64,000 nt of DNA from Rhodococcus sp. OK519 (GTDB lineage: Bacteria > Actinomycetota > Actinomycetes > Mycobacteriales > Mycobacteriaceae). Below the pieces are notes generated by a model that saw only the letters and a program-made list of their open reading frames with translations, made no database searches and was not told where the DNA came from. The DNA lies in assembly GCF_003051005.1 (NCBI RefSeq), contig NZ_QAOW01000007.1, forward strand, positions 186,001 to 250,000, given 5' to 3'. Positions within the stretch are counted from its first letter, which is position 1; each line of letters starts with the position of its first letter. The translations under genes and the position numbers were made by a program. Positions 51,212-58,979 of this stretch are shown piece by piece.

Positions 51212-52435
51212 TCAGCGAGAATCCCGGGCCCGCAACGTGAGTCCGGCGACGAGGCACAGGACGGCCGCGGAGCTCAGCACGAGCGGGCTCAGCGACCAGC
51301 CACCCGCCTGGGTGGCGACGAACGCGACGGTGGGCGGTCCCACGATCGACCCGACGTTCGACATCTGCACCACCAGACCGTTGACCGGTCCGATGTCGCC
51401 AGGCGCCGCCGCGGCCGCCGGCACCGCCGCGAACACGGCGGCGGGCAGGTGACCGCCGAGCAGCGCGAAAGCCACTGCCGCAGTGTACGAGAGGCCGAAC
51501 GGCGCCCAGTTCGCATAGATCAGGATCGCGGCCACACCCATCGAGACGGCGGCGAACGCGATCAGTGTCCCCGGGCGCACGCCGCGGTGCAGCAGCAGTC
51601 CGGCGTTGATGTTGCCGACGATGTTGCCCAGCACGACGAGCGCGGTCAGCACGGCCGCCGAGCCGTCCGCCCAGCCGCCGGCGGAGTACATCGTGGGCAG
51701 GAATCCGATCACCGCGAGGTACTGCAACGAGTAGGTGCCGAATGCGAGCGCGATGAGCAGCGCTGCGGAATTGCGCCACACGCGTGTGGGTTTCGCACCC
51801 GAACCGACCACAGCCGTGGGCCCGGCAGTCGGACCCGGCACCACGGCGAGCACCAGCACGGCACACACCACCAGCGCGGCCGCGTTGACGCCCCACAGGC
51901 CGCGCCATCCGATCGCCGAGATGAGCCACGGTCCGGCGACGATCGCGACGAATTGACCGAGCGGCATGTAGATGCCCCACAGTCCGAGAGCGAGCCGTCG
52001 ATGACGCGCGGCGGCCGCGGACGCGATGAGTGCGGGCGCCGACACCGCGACACCCATGAAACCGAGTCCTTCGAGGACCCGGGAGAACAGCAGGACCGGG
52101 ATCCCGGGGCCGAGCGCACCGAGCCCGGCGCCGGCCGCGAGGACCAGCAGCGCCGACGTCAACATGCGGCGCCTGCCCCACCGGTCGACGTATCCGCCTG
52201 CGACGCTACCCAACAGGGCGCCCACGAATGTGTACGACGACAGCAGCACTCCGGCCGCCGTCAGGCTCATGCCGAGGTCGTCACGGACCGTCGGCAGCGC
52301 GACGATGACCTTGCCGACCTGGCTGGCGGCCAGGACTCCGGCGAGCAGCGCGACCGTCACCACGCCCCACGAAGACGAATCCAGCGCCGCCGGCTGCTGC
52401 CGGACGGCGCTGGATTCGGAGACTTGCTCAGGCAC
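51212..52435 (-). CDS. MFS transporter
   Basis: A 407-aa 12-helix MFS protein: KVIVALPTVRDDLGMSLTAA, GGYVDRWGRRRMLT (motif A) and GPVNGLVVQMSNVGSIVGPP. It is not of the MHS branch; it resembles CynX/drug-exporter-like MFS proteins. The GTG at 52435 overlaps the monooxygenase stop by 8 bp. Position in the operon suggests export or import of the monooxygenase substrate or product. A 13-bp perfect inverted repeat falls within codons 7-20. Confidence 0.82.
   Translation of the reverse strand: MPEQVSESSAVRQQPAALDSSSWGVVTVALLAGVLAASQVGKVIVALPTVRDDLGMSLTAAGVLLSSYTFVGALLGSVAGGYVDRWGRRRMLTSALLVLAAGAGLGALGPGIPVLLFSRVLEGLGFMGVAVSAPALIASAAAARHRRLALGLWGIYMPLGQFVAIVAGPWLISAIGWRGLWGVNAAALVVCAVLVLAVVPGPTAGPTAVVGSGAKPTRVWRNSAALLIALAFGTYSLQYLAVIGFLPTMYSAGGWADGSAAVLTALVVLGNIVGNINAGLLLHRGVRPGTLIAFAAVSMGVAAILIYANWAPFGLSYTAAVAFALLGGHLPAAVFAAVPAAAAAPGDIGPVNGLVVQMSNVGSIVGPPTVAFVATQAGGWSLSPLVLSSAAVLCLVAGLTLRARDSR
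52377..52417 (-). repeat. 13-bp perfect inverted repeat inside the 5' end of the MFS gene
   Basis: GAATCCAGCGCCG and its exact complement, 15-nt loop, within codons 7-20. It could fold in the mRNA just after the coupled start and modulate translation or mark a processing site. Confidence 0.55.
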
Positions 52436-54344
52436 CGACGGCGGTGTCCGCGTTTTCGTCGGCCGGCACGGTGAGCGTCGGGTCGGTGGCGGCCGCGATG
52501 GCCTCCTCGAACTCGCGCTGTCCCACCTGAGATCCGAGCACGAGCGCGAGACGGGCCAGGAAGCCCTCCCGGTCGTTCTCGGCCACCTGGTCGAGGGCGT
52601 CGGACAGGCCCATCCACACGTTCTCGCGGCGCAGTTCGGCCGGGTCGATCGCGGGACCACTGTCCACCGCGGCCGACGCACCGGCCGGGGCGTTACCCAA
52701 GCGCAGGTGGCGCACGACGTCCTCGATCCGTCCGACGCTGTCGATGCGGCACAGCAGCACACCGTCGGGGCGAATCACGAACACCTCGCCGGCACGCGCG
52801 CCGAGCGCCGCGACGACACCACCGTCGGCGTCGGGCACGACGGCGACGGACGTGGCGGAGGTGTCGCTGCCGATCAGGATCGCGCGCACCGACTCCGGCG
52901 CCAGAGCACCGGCGAGAGTGGCGGTCGCGGTGGCCAGCGCGGCGGCGTCGACGTTCACGCCGAGCACCGCGAAGCCGCTGCCGCGCAGCATGTTGAGCGA
53001 AGTCTCGGTGCCGTCGACCGTCACGACGCGACGGTCGTCGACCGGGTCGCCCGACGCGATGCCCTCGACGTCGGCCGGCGTCGGCCACGTGAGCGGGGAG
53101 ATCCGCGCGTTGGTGGCACTCGACTGGCGCGGGTTGATGAGGTGGCTGAACTCGGGGCGAGTCACCGACAGCGCAAGGATCGCGTCGCGGGTGGTCATGT
53201 AGCCGTGGCTGCCGGGCGACATGATGAGCGTGCTCTTGCCGGCGTTGGCGACGTTCTGCTGCCACGCGTCGTGACGCTCCACCGAGTATGCCTGCAGCAG
53301 TTCGGCACTCGCATTGCCGTGGATGACGGCGGCGAGCTGCCACGCGAGGGTCTCGGCGTCTTCCATGCCCGAGTTGAGCCCGCGGACACCGAAGATCGGC
53401 ACCAGGTGCGCGGCGTCACCGGCGAACAGCAGGCGGCCGTGCGTGAAGTCGGGCAGCGCCAGCGCGCGGGCGCTGTAGAAGCCGTGCCACTCGAGCGTCC
53501 AGGGCAGGTCGTTCTGCAGCCACTCCAGGTGCTTGGTGATGCGATCCCGGATGCGGTCTTCCTGGGTCTCGATCTCCGCGTCCTCGGACGGATCGAGCTG
53601 GTAGTCGATGCGCCAGATGTTCTTGGGCTGCTTGTGCATGATGATCGTCGAGCCCGGGTTGCTCGGCGGATCGAACCAGACCATGCGCTCGGCCGGCAGT
53701 TCCGACTCCCAGTGGATGTCGGCGATGACGTAGCGGCCGTCGTAGTTGTTGCCCTGCAGGCGCAGTCCGGCGAGCTCACGCATGCGGCTGCGGCCACCAT
53801 CGGCGGCCACGACCCAGCGGGCGCGCAGGTGGCGCTTGCCGTCGGCGCAGTCGACCTCGAGGGTGACCTCGTCGTCGGCGCGCAGCACGCCGGCGATGCT
53901 CGCGGACCAGTGCAGCGTGATGAGCGGGTTCGCCTCGATCGTGTCGACCATGATCTGCTCGAACTCCGACTGGGAGACGTTGATCATGGGCGGGCGGACA
54001 TCGTGGTCGGCGTTGCGCATCTGGAAGTGCAGCACCTGCTGGTCGCGGTAGAAGCTGCGGCCACCCACCCACGGGAGGACGATCTTCTCGAGCTCGGCGC
54101 CGAAGCCGAGGCGCGCGGCAGCCTCGAGGCTGTGGCGGGAGATGCAGATCGCGCGGCTGCCGAACGACACCTGGTCGGCGGCCTCGATGATCGTGACGGG
54201 GATGCCGCGCTGCGCGAGACCGAGGGCGACGGCCATGCCGACCGGGCCGGCACCGACGATGACCACGGGCAGCGTCTCGGCGGTGGCGGCCATCGAATCG
54301 AAGGCCGAGGCCGGGTACTTCTTGGGCTGGTAGTAGGTCGACAT
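52428..54344 (-). CDS. FAD-dependent aromatic-ring monooxygenase fused to a DUF2783-like tail
   Basis: A 638-aa flavoprotein hydroxylase (MhpA/phenol-hydroxylase group). It has the FAD motif VVIVGAGPVGMAVALGLAQR at 27-46, the DG motif VVAADGGRSRMREL and the GD motif LFAGDAAHLVPIFGVRGLNS. After a thioredoxin-like C-domain ending near DVVRHLRLGN, an extra segment (NVWMGLSDALDQVAENDREG, ARLALVLGSQVG, FEEAIAAA) resembles DUF2783, usually a separate small protein beside such hydroxylases. It likely hydroxylates a phenolic acid. The MHS transporter ends 2 bp upstream. Confidence 0.86.
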   Translation of the reverse strand: MSTYYQPKKYPASAFDSMAATAETLPVVIVGAGPVGMAVALGLAQRGIPVTIIEAADQVSFGSRAICISRHSLEAAARLGFGAELEKIVLPWVGGRSFYRDQQVLHFQMRNADHDVRPPMINVSQSEFEQIMVDTIEANPLITLHWSASIAGVLRADDEVTLEVDCADGKRHLRARWVVAADGGRSRMRELAGLRLQGNNYDGRYVIADIHWESELPAERMVWFDPPSNPGSTIIMHKQPKNIWRIDYQLDPSEDAEIETQEDRIRDRITKHLEWLQNDLPWTLEWHGFYSARALALPDFTHGRLLFAGDAAHLVPIFGVRGLNSGMEDAETLAWQLAAVIHGNASAELLQAYSVERHDAWQQNVANAGKSTLIMSPGSHGYMTTRDAILALSVTRPEFSHLINPRQSSATNARISPLTWPTPADVEGIASGDPVDDRRVVTVDGTETSLNMLRGSGFAVLGVNVDAAALATATATLAGALAPESVRAILIGSDTSATSVAVVPDADGGVVAALGARAGEVFVIRPDGVLLCRIDSVGRIEDVVRHLRLGNAPAGASAAVDSGPAIDPAELRRENVWMGLSDALDQVAENDREGFLARLALVLGSQVGQREFEEAIAAATDPTLTVPADENADTAVGA

Positions 54345-54346
54345 GC

Positions 54347-55672
54347 TCAGACCGCTTCCTGCTCGATCGGACGGGAGGTCTTGGTACCGGGAACCTTCAG
54401 CACGAGGATGCTGGCGAGGCTGATCAGCGCGATCAGCACGAAGTACCCGGTGATCGCGAGCGACGTCTCGAAGCTCGCGTACAGCGCGGTGGCGATGATC
54501 GGGGCGAGGCCGCCGCCGAGGATGGCGCCGATCTGGTAGCCGAGCGAGGCGCCCGAGTAGCGGATCGCCGGCGGGAAGAGTTCCGCGAACAGCGCGGACT
54601 GCGGGCCCGCGCAGCAGCCGAGAGTGAAGCCGAGGCCGATCATCGCGACGACCATGACGGGCAGCACAGCGGTGTCCATGAGCGGGAAGAACACGGCGGC
54701 GGCGATCACCAGGGCGATCGAGCTGCGGACGTAGACCGGACGACGGCCGAGGGTGTCCGACTTCCAGGCACTGAACGCCATACCGGCCATCCAGAACGGG
54801 CACGAGCCGATCAGCAGGAACAGCATCGTGGTCTTGCTGAAGCCCAGTTCCTTCTCGCCGTACTTGAGGACGTAGACCATGTACGCGTACGCGATGCCGT
54901 TGGTGGCGATGAACGTGCCACCGGCCAGCAGGACCGTCTTCCAGTGCTTGGTGAGGACCTCGACGATCGGCAGCTTCTCGGGCTTCTCGTCGTCCTTGGC
55001 CTCTTTGAACTCGTTGCTTTCCTCGAGGCCCAGTCGGATCCACATCGCGACCAGGACGAGGACGGCGCTGAGCAGGAACGGGATGCGCCAGCCCCACGCC
55101 TTGAACGTCTCGTCGCTCATGAACGCGGTCAGCGGCAGGTACACGAGATTGGCGACGAGGACACCTGCGGGCACGCCGATCTGGGGCGCCGCGCCGTAGA
55201 GGCCCTTGCGGCCCTCCGGGGCGTTCTCGGTGGCGACGAGCACAGCGCCGCCCCACTCACCGCCCACGCCGAGACCCTGGATGAAACGCAGCGTCACCAG
55301 CAGGATCGGCGCGAAGACGCCGATCGCCTCGTAGTTGGGGAGCACGCCGATGCCGACCGTCGCGAAGCCCATGAGCAGCAGCGAGATGACGAGCATCGAC
55401 TTGCGGCCGACACGGTCACCGAAGTGGCCCATGACGACGCCGCCGATGGGGCGCGCGATGAAACCGACGGCCAGCGTTGCGAACGACGCCAACGTGCCGG
55501 CCAGATCCGAGGAGTTCGGAAAGAACTGGTGACCGAGTACGAGCGCGGCAGCCGTGCCGTAGATGAAGAAGTCGTACCACTCGATCGCGGTGCCGACAAA
55601 GCTGCCGAGCGCGGCCTTGCGGGCCTTGCGGTGCAGCTCCTGCGGCGGAGCCGCAGCCATGGTTGCCGTCAT
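54347..55672 (-). CDS. MHS-family MFS transporter (aromatic acid type)
   Basis: A 441-aa 12-helix protein: GTAIEWYDFFIYGTAAALVL, ARPIGGVVMGHFGDRVGRKS and RFIQGLGVGGEWGGAVLV, the MHS signature. It is first in the operon with the FAD monooxygenase (2 bp apart) and MFS protein, so it most likely imports the aromatic acid that the monooxygenase hydroxylates. Alternative ATG at 55660. Confidence 0.9.
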   Translation of the reverse strand: MTATMAAAPPQELHRKARKAALGSFVGTAIEWYDFFIYGTAAALVLGHQFFPNSSDLAGTLASFATLAVGFIARPIGGVVMGHFGDRVGRKSMLVISLLLMGFATVGIGVLPNYEAIGVFAPILLVTLRFIQGLGVGGEWGGAVLVATENAPEGRKGLYGAAPQIGVPAGVLVANLVYLPLTAFMSDETFKAWGWRIPFLLSAVLVLVAMWIRLGLEESNEFKEAKDDEKPEKLPIVEVLTKHWKTVLLAGGTFIATNGIAYAYMVYVLKYGEKELGFSKTTMLFLLIGSCPFWMAGMAFSAWKSDTLGRRPVYVRSSIALVIAAAVFFPLMDTAVLPVMVVAMIGLGFTLGCCAGPQSALFAELFPPAIRYSGASLGYQIGAILGGGLAPIIATALYASFETSLAITGYFVLIALISLASILVLKVPGTKTSRPIEQEAV

Positions 55673-55756
55673 GGTTCGGTGTGCCTTTCAACTCTGGAGG
55701 CGCGCAGGGAAGACCCCCACCTGCACGCATGCCGACGGAGCGGCCTGCAGGACATC

Positions 55757-55771
55757 TTGACCTGGATCACA
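55757..55771. promoter_or_regulatory. Weak CRP/GlxR-like site
   Basis: TTGACCTGGATCACA resembles TGTGA-N6-TCACA (one good half-site), 85-99 bp before the MHS gene. Low certainty. Confidence 0.25.
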
Positions 55772-55828
55772 TCTAGTGAAAAGCGCAAGAATGCGGGGTA
55801 AATGCTCAGGAATTCCGAGGTTTGGAGA

Positions 55829-57481
55829 TCACTCGGCGTCCGGTTCCGGGTAGACGGGCTTCCACATCGAATCCTGCACGTCGCGGACCGAGATGTCTCC
55901 TGTGATTGTGGCGACACCGTCGGCGGCGGCAGCCGCGGCGACGGCCGAGGCGACGAGCGCCGAGGACGCACGCAGGTCGTCGACCGGAGGCAGCAACGAC
56001 GCCCCGAGAGTGGTCGGGTCGACCTGTCCGGCGACCGCCTCCGCCGCCGCGCGCAGCATTCCGTCGGTGACCCGGGAGGCTCCCGCGAGCACCACACCCA
56101 GGCCCAGGCCGGGATAGAGGAGTGCGTTGTTCGCCTGCCCGATCCGAAATTCGGTGCCGCCATACAGGACCGGATCCACCGGGATTCCGGCGGCGACGAG
56201 GGCCCGGCCTCGCGACCACGCGATGACGTCCGAGGGCTGCGCCTCGATCCGCTCGGTCGGATTGGACAGCGGCAGTACGACGGGTCTGTCGGTGGCGTCA
56301 CACATCGCTTCGACCACGTCCCGGGTGAAGGCGCCGTGGTCGGTGGACGTACCGATGAGAATCGTCGGCCGCGCCCGGCGCACTACGGTGAGCAGATCGA
56401 TCCGGCCGTCGCGACGTTCCCAGTCGGAGACCTCGGCCGAACGCCGCGCGTACACCTGCTGGTAGTCCGGCAGTCCGCTCATGTCGTCGATGACGAGACC
56501 GTCGACGTCCACGAGCCACACCCGGTCCGACGCCTCCTGCGCGGACAGCCCGTCCCGCATCATCGCGGCGTGGATCTGATCGGCCATCCCGGTGCCCGCG
56601 GTCCCGGCGCCGTAGACGAGCAGCCGTTGCTCGGCGAACGACTGCCCGGTGACCTTCAGTGCCGAGATGACGGCGGCCAGCACGATCGCCCCTGTCCCCT
56701 GCAGGTCGTCGTTGAAGATTCGGTACGTGGCCGCGTTCGCGACGAGGATGCGTCGGGCGTTGCCGGGTCCGAAGTCCTCGAAGTGCAGCAGCGCGCGGGG
56801 AAAGAGGTCGGACGCCGTCGCGAGGTACTCGGCGACGAAGTCGTCGTACCGCCTGCCGGTGACGCGGGCGTGCCGATTCCCGAGATAGGCCGGGTCGTCG
56901 AGGAGTCGCTCGTTGTCGGTTCCGACGTCGAGGTTGACGGCGACGACGCGCGCCGGGTCGATCCCGGCGGCCGCCGTGTACACCGCGAGTTTCCCGATCG
57001 AGATGTCGGTGCCGTTGACGCCCCAGTCACCGATGCCGAGGATCTGCTGGGCGTCCGAGCAGACGATCAGGTCGACGTCGCCGGGGCCGAGGCCGAGGGT
57101 CTCGAACGAGGCCCGCACATCCTGAGGCCTGTCGATCGAGAGGTACACCGCCCGGGAACGGCGATAGTCCTGGCTCCATTTCTCGATGGCCTCCCCCACC
57201 GTCGGGTCGTAGACCACGGGCAGCAGTTCGGTGAGGTGATCGACCAGGACGCGGTAGTAGAGAACCTCGTTCCGGTCGTGCAGTTGGTCGAGATAGATGT
57301 ACTTCTCGAGAGCGGTCTCGTAGCGCCCCAGCTGGCCGTACGCGCGGGCGACCTGTTGGTCGAGCGTCTCGACCGCCGCGGGGAGTCGTCCGGTGAGGCC
57401 CAGCCGGGCCCGTTCCTCCAGAGTGAAGGCTGTCCCGCGGTTGCGGAGGGGATCGGTCAGAGCAGCGGGTCGTGCGGTCAT
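55829..57481 (-). CDS. NAD-dependent malic enzyme
   Basis: Oxidative decarboxylation of malate to pyruvate. The 550-aa protein has NEVLYYRVLVDH (catalytic Tyr), the metal and NAD segments SIDRPQDV, VCSDAQQILGIGDWGVNGTD, LHFEDFGPGNA, FNDDLQGTGAIVLAAV, YGAGTAGTG and PLSNPTERIEA. It resembles SfcA/malolactic-type enzymes in length. It lies 70 bp after the LysR gene on the same strand, so LysR may regulate it. Useful for converting C4 acids such as fumarate from homogentisate to pyruvate. Confidence 0.92.
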   Translation of the reverse strand: MTARPAALTDPLRNRGTAFTLEERARLGLTGRLPAAVETLDQQVARAYGQLGRYETALEKYIYLDQLHDRNEVLYYRVLVDHLTELLPVVYDPTVGEAIEKWSQDYRRSRAVYLSIDRPQDVRASFETLGLGPGDVDLIVCSDAQQILGIGDWGVNGTDISIGKLAVYTAAAGIDPARVVAVNLDVGTDNERLLDDPAYLGNRHARVTGRRYDDFVAEYLATASDLFPRALLHFEDFGPGNARRILVANAATYRIFNDDLQGTGAIVLAAVISALKVTGQSFAEQRLLVYGAGTAGTGMADQIHAAMMRDGLSAQEASDRVWLVDVDGLVIDDMSGLPDYQQVYARRSAEVSDWERRDGRIDLLTVVRRARPTILIGTSTDHGAFTRDVVEAMCDATDRPVVLPLSNPTERIEAQPSDVIAWSRGRALVAAGIPVDPVLYGGTEFRIGQANNALLYPGLGLGVVLAGASRVTDGMLRAAAEAVAGQVDPTTLGASLLPPVDDLRASSALVASAVAAAAAADGVATITGDISVRDVQDSMWKPVYPEPDAE

Positions 57482-57551
57482 CGCGCCTCCTCGTCGTCCC
57501 GCCCCGGTCTCCCGAGCGGTCGCGCTGGCCGTTCGATTGTCCCGCGGATCC

Positions 57552-58490
57552 CTACGCGCCGGGGCCGAACGGGACGGGTTCGCCGTCGACGGCGTACTCG
57601 ACGAAGGCGCGGGCCGTCCTACTCAGAAGTGCGTCCTGCGACCACGCGAGGAGAATGTCGACTTCGGGCACGGGCGGCTCCACCTCCGGCCGCACGACCA
57701 CGCCGAGCCCTTCGTACGTGACGTCGAGTTGCGGCCGCTGGATCAGCAGGGTCCAGCCGAACCCGCGACCGACGAGGGCCCGCGCCGTCTCGAAGTTCTT
57801 GGGGCGAAACCGCACCTGCGGTGTGAATCCGGCGCGGCTGCACATCTGCAGTGCGTGGAACGAGCTGGGCGGGGCGTCGAGCAGCACCATCGGCTCGTCG
57901 GCGAGTTCGGCGAGTTCGACGACCGGGGCGTCGGCCAGACGGTGGTCGGCGGGGAGCAGGATCGCGGGTTGCCGGGTGTCCATGCGGGCGCGGCGCAGTT
58001 CGGGCGAGAGGTCGAGGTCGTAGACGATCGCGAGGTCCAACTCACCGGAGATCAGTCGCTGCTCGAGCCGGTCCTGAGTGTCCTCGACGAAGTCGACCGT
58101 GATCCGCGGATGCAGCTGGTTGAACTCGTAGAGCAGTCGCGGCAGCAGCGTCGGACCGAGCGACGAGTAGCAGCCGATCGCCAACGGTCCGGTGAGCACG
58201 CCTTCGGCTCCGGACGCTTCGGACGCGAGATCGCCGGCCTGCTCGAGCAGCGCTCGGGCGCGGAGCAACACCCGCTCGCCTGTCGGGGTCAACTGGACGC
58301 CGTGTGCACGGCGGCGTACGCACAACTGCGACTTGAGTCCGCGTTCGAGTTCGGTGATCGCGAGCGATACCGCGGACTGGGACACGTGCAGCCGGTCCGC
58401 CGCGGCACGGATGGTGCCGGTCTCGGCGACCGCGACGAACACGAACAACTGACGCATCGTGTACGCCGGGGGTCTTGCCGAGCTGACCAT
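57552..58490 (-). CDS. LysR-family regulator
   Basis: A 312-aa LysR: helix-turn-helix (RQLFVFVAVAETGTIRAAAD, LHVSQSAVSLAITELERGL) and substrate-binding domain with LTGPLAIGCYSSLGPTLLP and DLAIVYDLDLSPELRR. ATG 58490 has GGGAGG 7 bp upstream; that ribosome-binding segment is part of an 18-bp tandem duplication. Probably controls the malic enzyme gene or the divergent acyl-CoA dehydrogenase. Confidence 0.88.
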   Translation of the reverse strand: MVSSARPPAYTMRQLFVFVAVAETGTIRAAADRLHVSQSAVSLAITELERGLKSQLCVRRRAHGVQLTPTGERVLLRARALLEQAGDLASEASGAEGVLTGPLAIGCYSSLGPTLLPRLLYEFNQLHPRITVDFVEDTQDRLEQRLISGELDLAIVYDLDLSPELRRARMDTRQPAILLPADHRLADAPVVELAELADEPMVLLDAPPSSFHALQMCSRAGFTPQVRFRPKNFETARALVGRGFGWTLLIQRPQLDVTYEGLGVVVRPEVEPPVPEVDILLAWSQDALLSRTARAFVEYAVDGEPVPFGPGA

Positions 58491-58491
58491 T

Positions 58492-58527
58492 GGTTACCTC
58501 CCAGGCACCGGTTACCTCCCAGGCACC
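58492..58527. repeat. 18-bp tandem duplication carrying the lysR ribosome binding site
   Basis: GGTTACCTCCCAGGCACC is repeated twice head to tail (58492-58509, 58510-58527). On the minus strand each unit contains GGGAGG, so lysR has two candidate Shine-Dalgarno sites 18 nt apart. Confidence 0.9.
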
Positions 58528-58616
58528 GATTCTCGCACCCCGCCGGACGGGCCGGACCGGCGGGAACGCGGGCACCCAGGCCCGGTCGGTCCCGGTCCGG
58601 CTCGGCTTCCACTAGT

Positions 58617-58810
58617 TCACTCGGTGCCCACGTGCGGTCGAACCACAGTACGAACGACCCGTCGTCCTCGGGCACGACGGTGCCGCTCGGACTCATCGGA
58701 CTCGGGTAGGGGTTGTCGGTCCGCAGCAGCGACCGTGTCTGGGTGTCGTAGTCCGAAGCGATGCCCATGTCGGCGACGTACCGGAACCAGAAGTCGTCCA
58801 CGACGTGCAT
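58617..58810 (-). pseudogene. DUF1214-like gene remnant
   Basis: From ATG 58810, with GGGGAGG 8 bp upstream, the frame reads FWFRYVADMGIASDYDTQTR, SLLRTDNPYPS, DDGSFVLWFDRTWAPSELVE. This recalls a DUF1214 domain (YDxxTRSLL, PYPS, DGS) but joins its middle directly to its end (DRTW), as if about 30 codons were deleted. Past 58617 the frame stays open into lysR without recognisable homology. It could be a short expressed protein; a decayed gene is more likely. Confidence 0.45.
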
Positions 58811-58979
58811 ATCCGCACCTCCCCGATTCGCCGGAATTTTGCGCCGACCGTGGACGCCGATCGGACCCCGACCGCCTCACCCGCACGGGGTGATCCCTTT
58901 CGCCGATGCCCGCCGAGGGGAATACTCGCCAGTAGCTTGTCGATAGGTTCTCTGATCGCGCTCTTCGAGGAGGCGGGTC

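Noticed and set aside
52428-55256. A 942-codon open frame on the minus strand as one fused protein
   Set aside because: The N-terminal 300 codons are an out-of-frame reading of the MHS transporter; the monooxygenase begins at ATG 54344.
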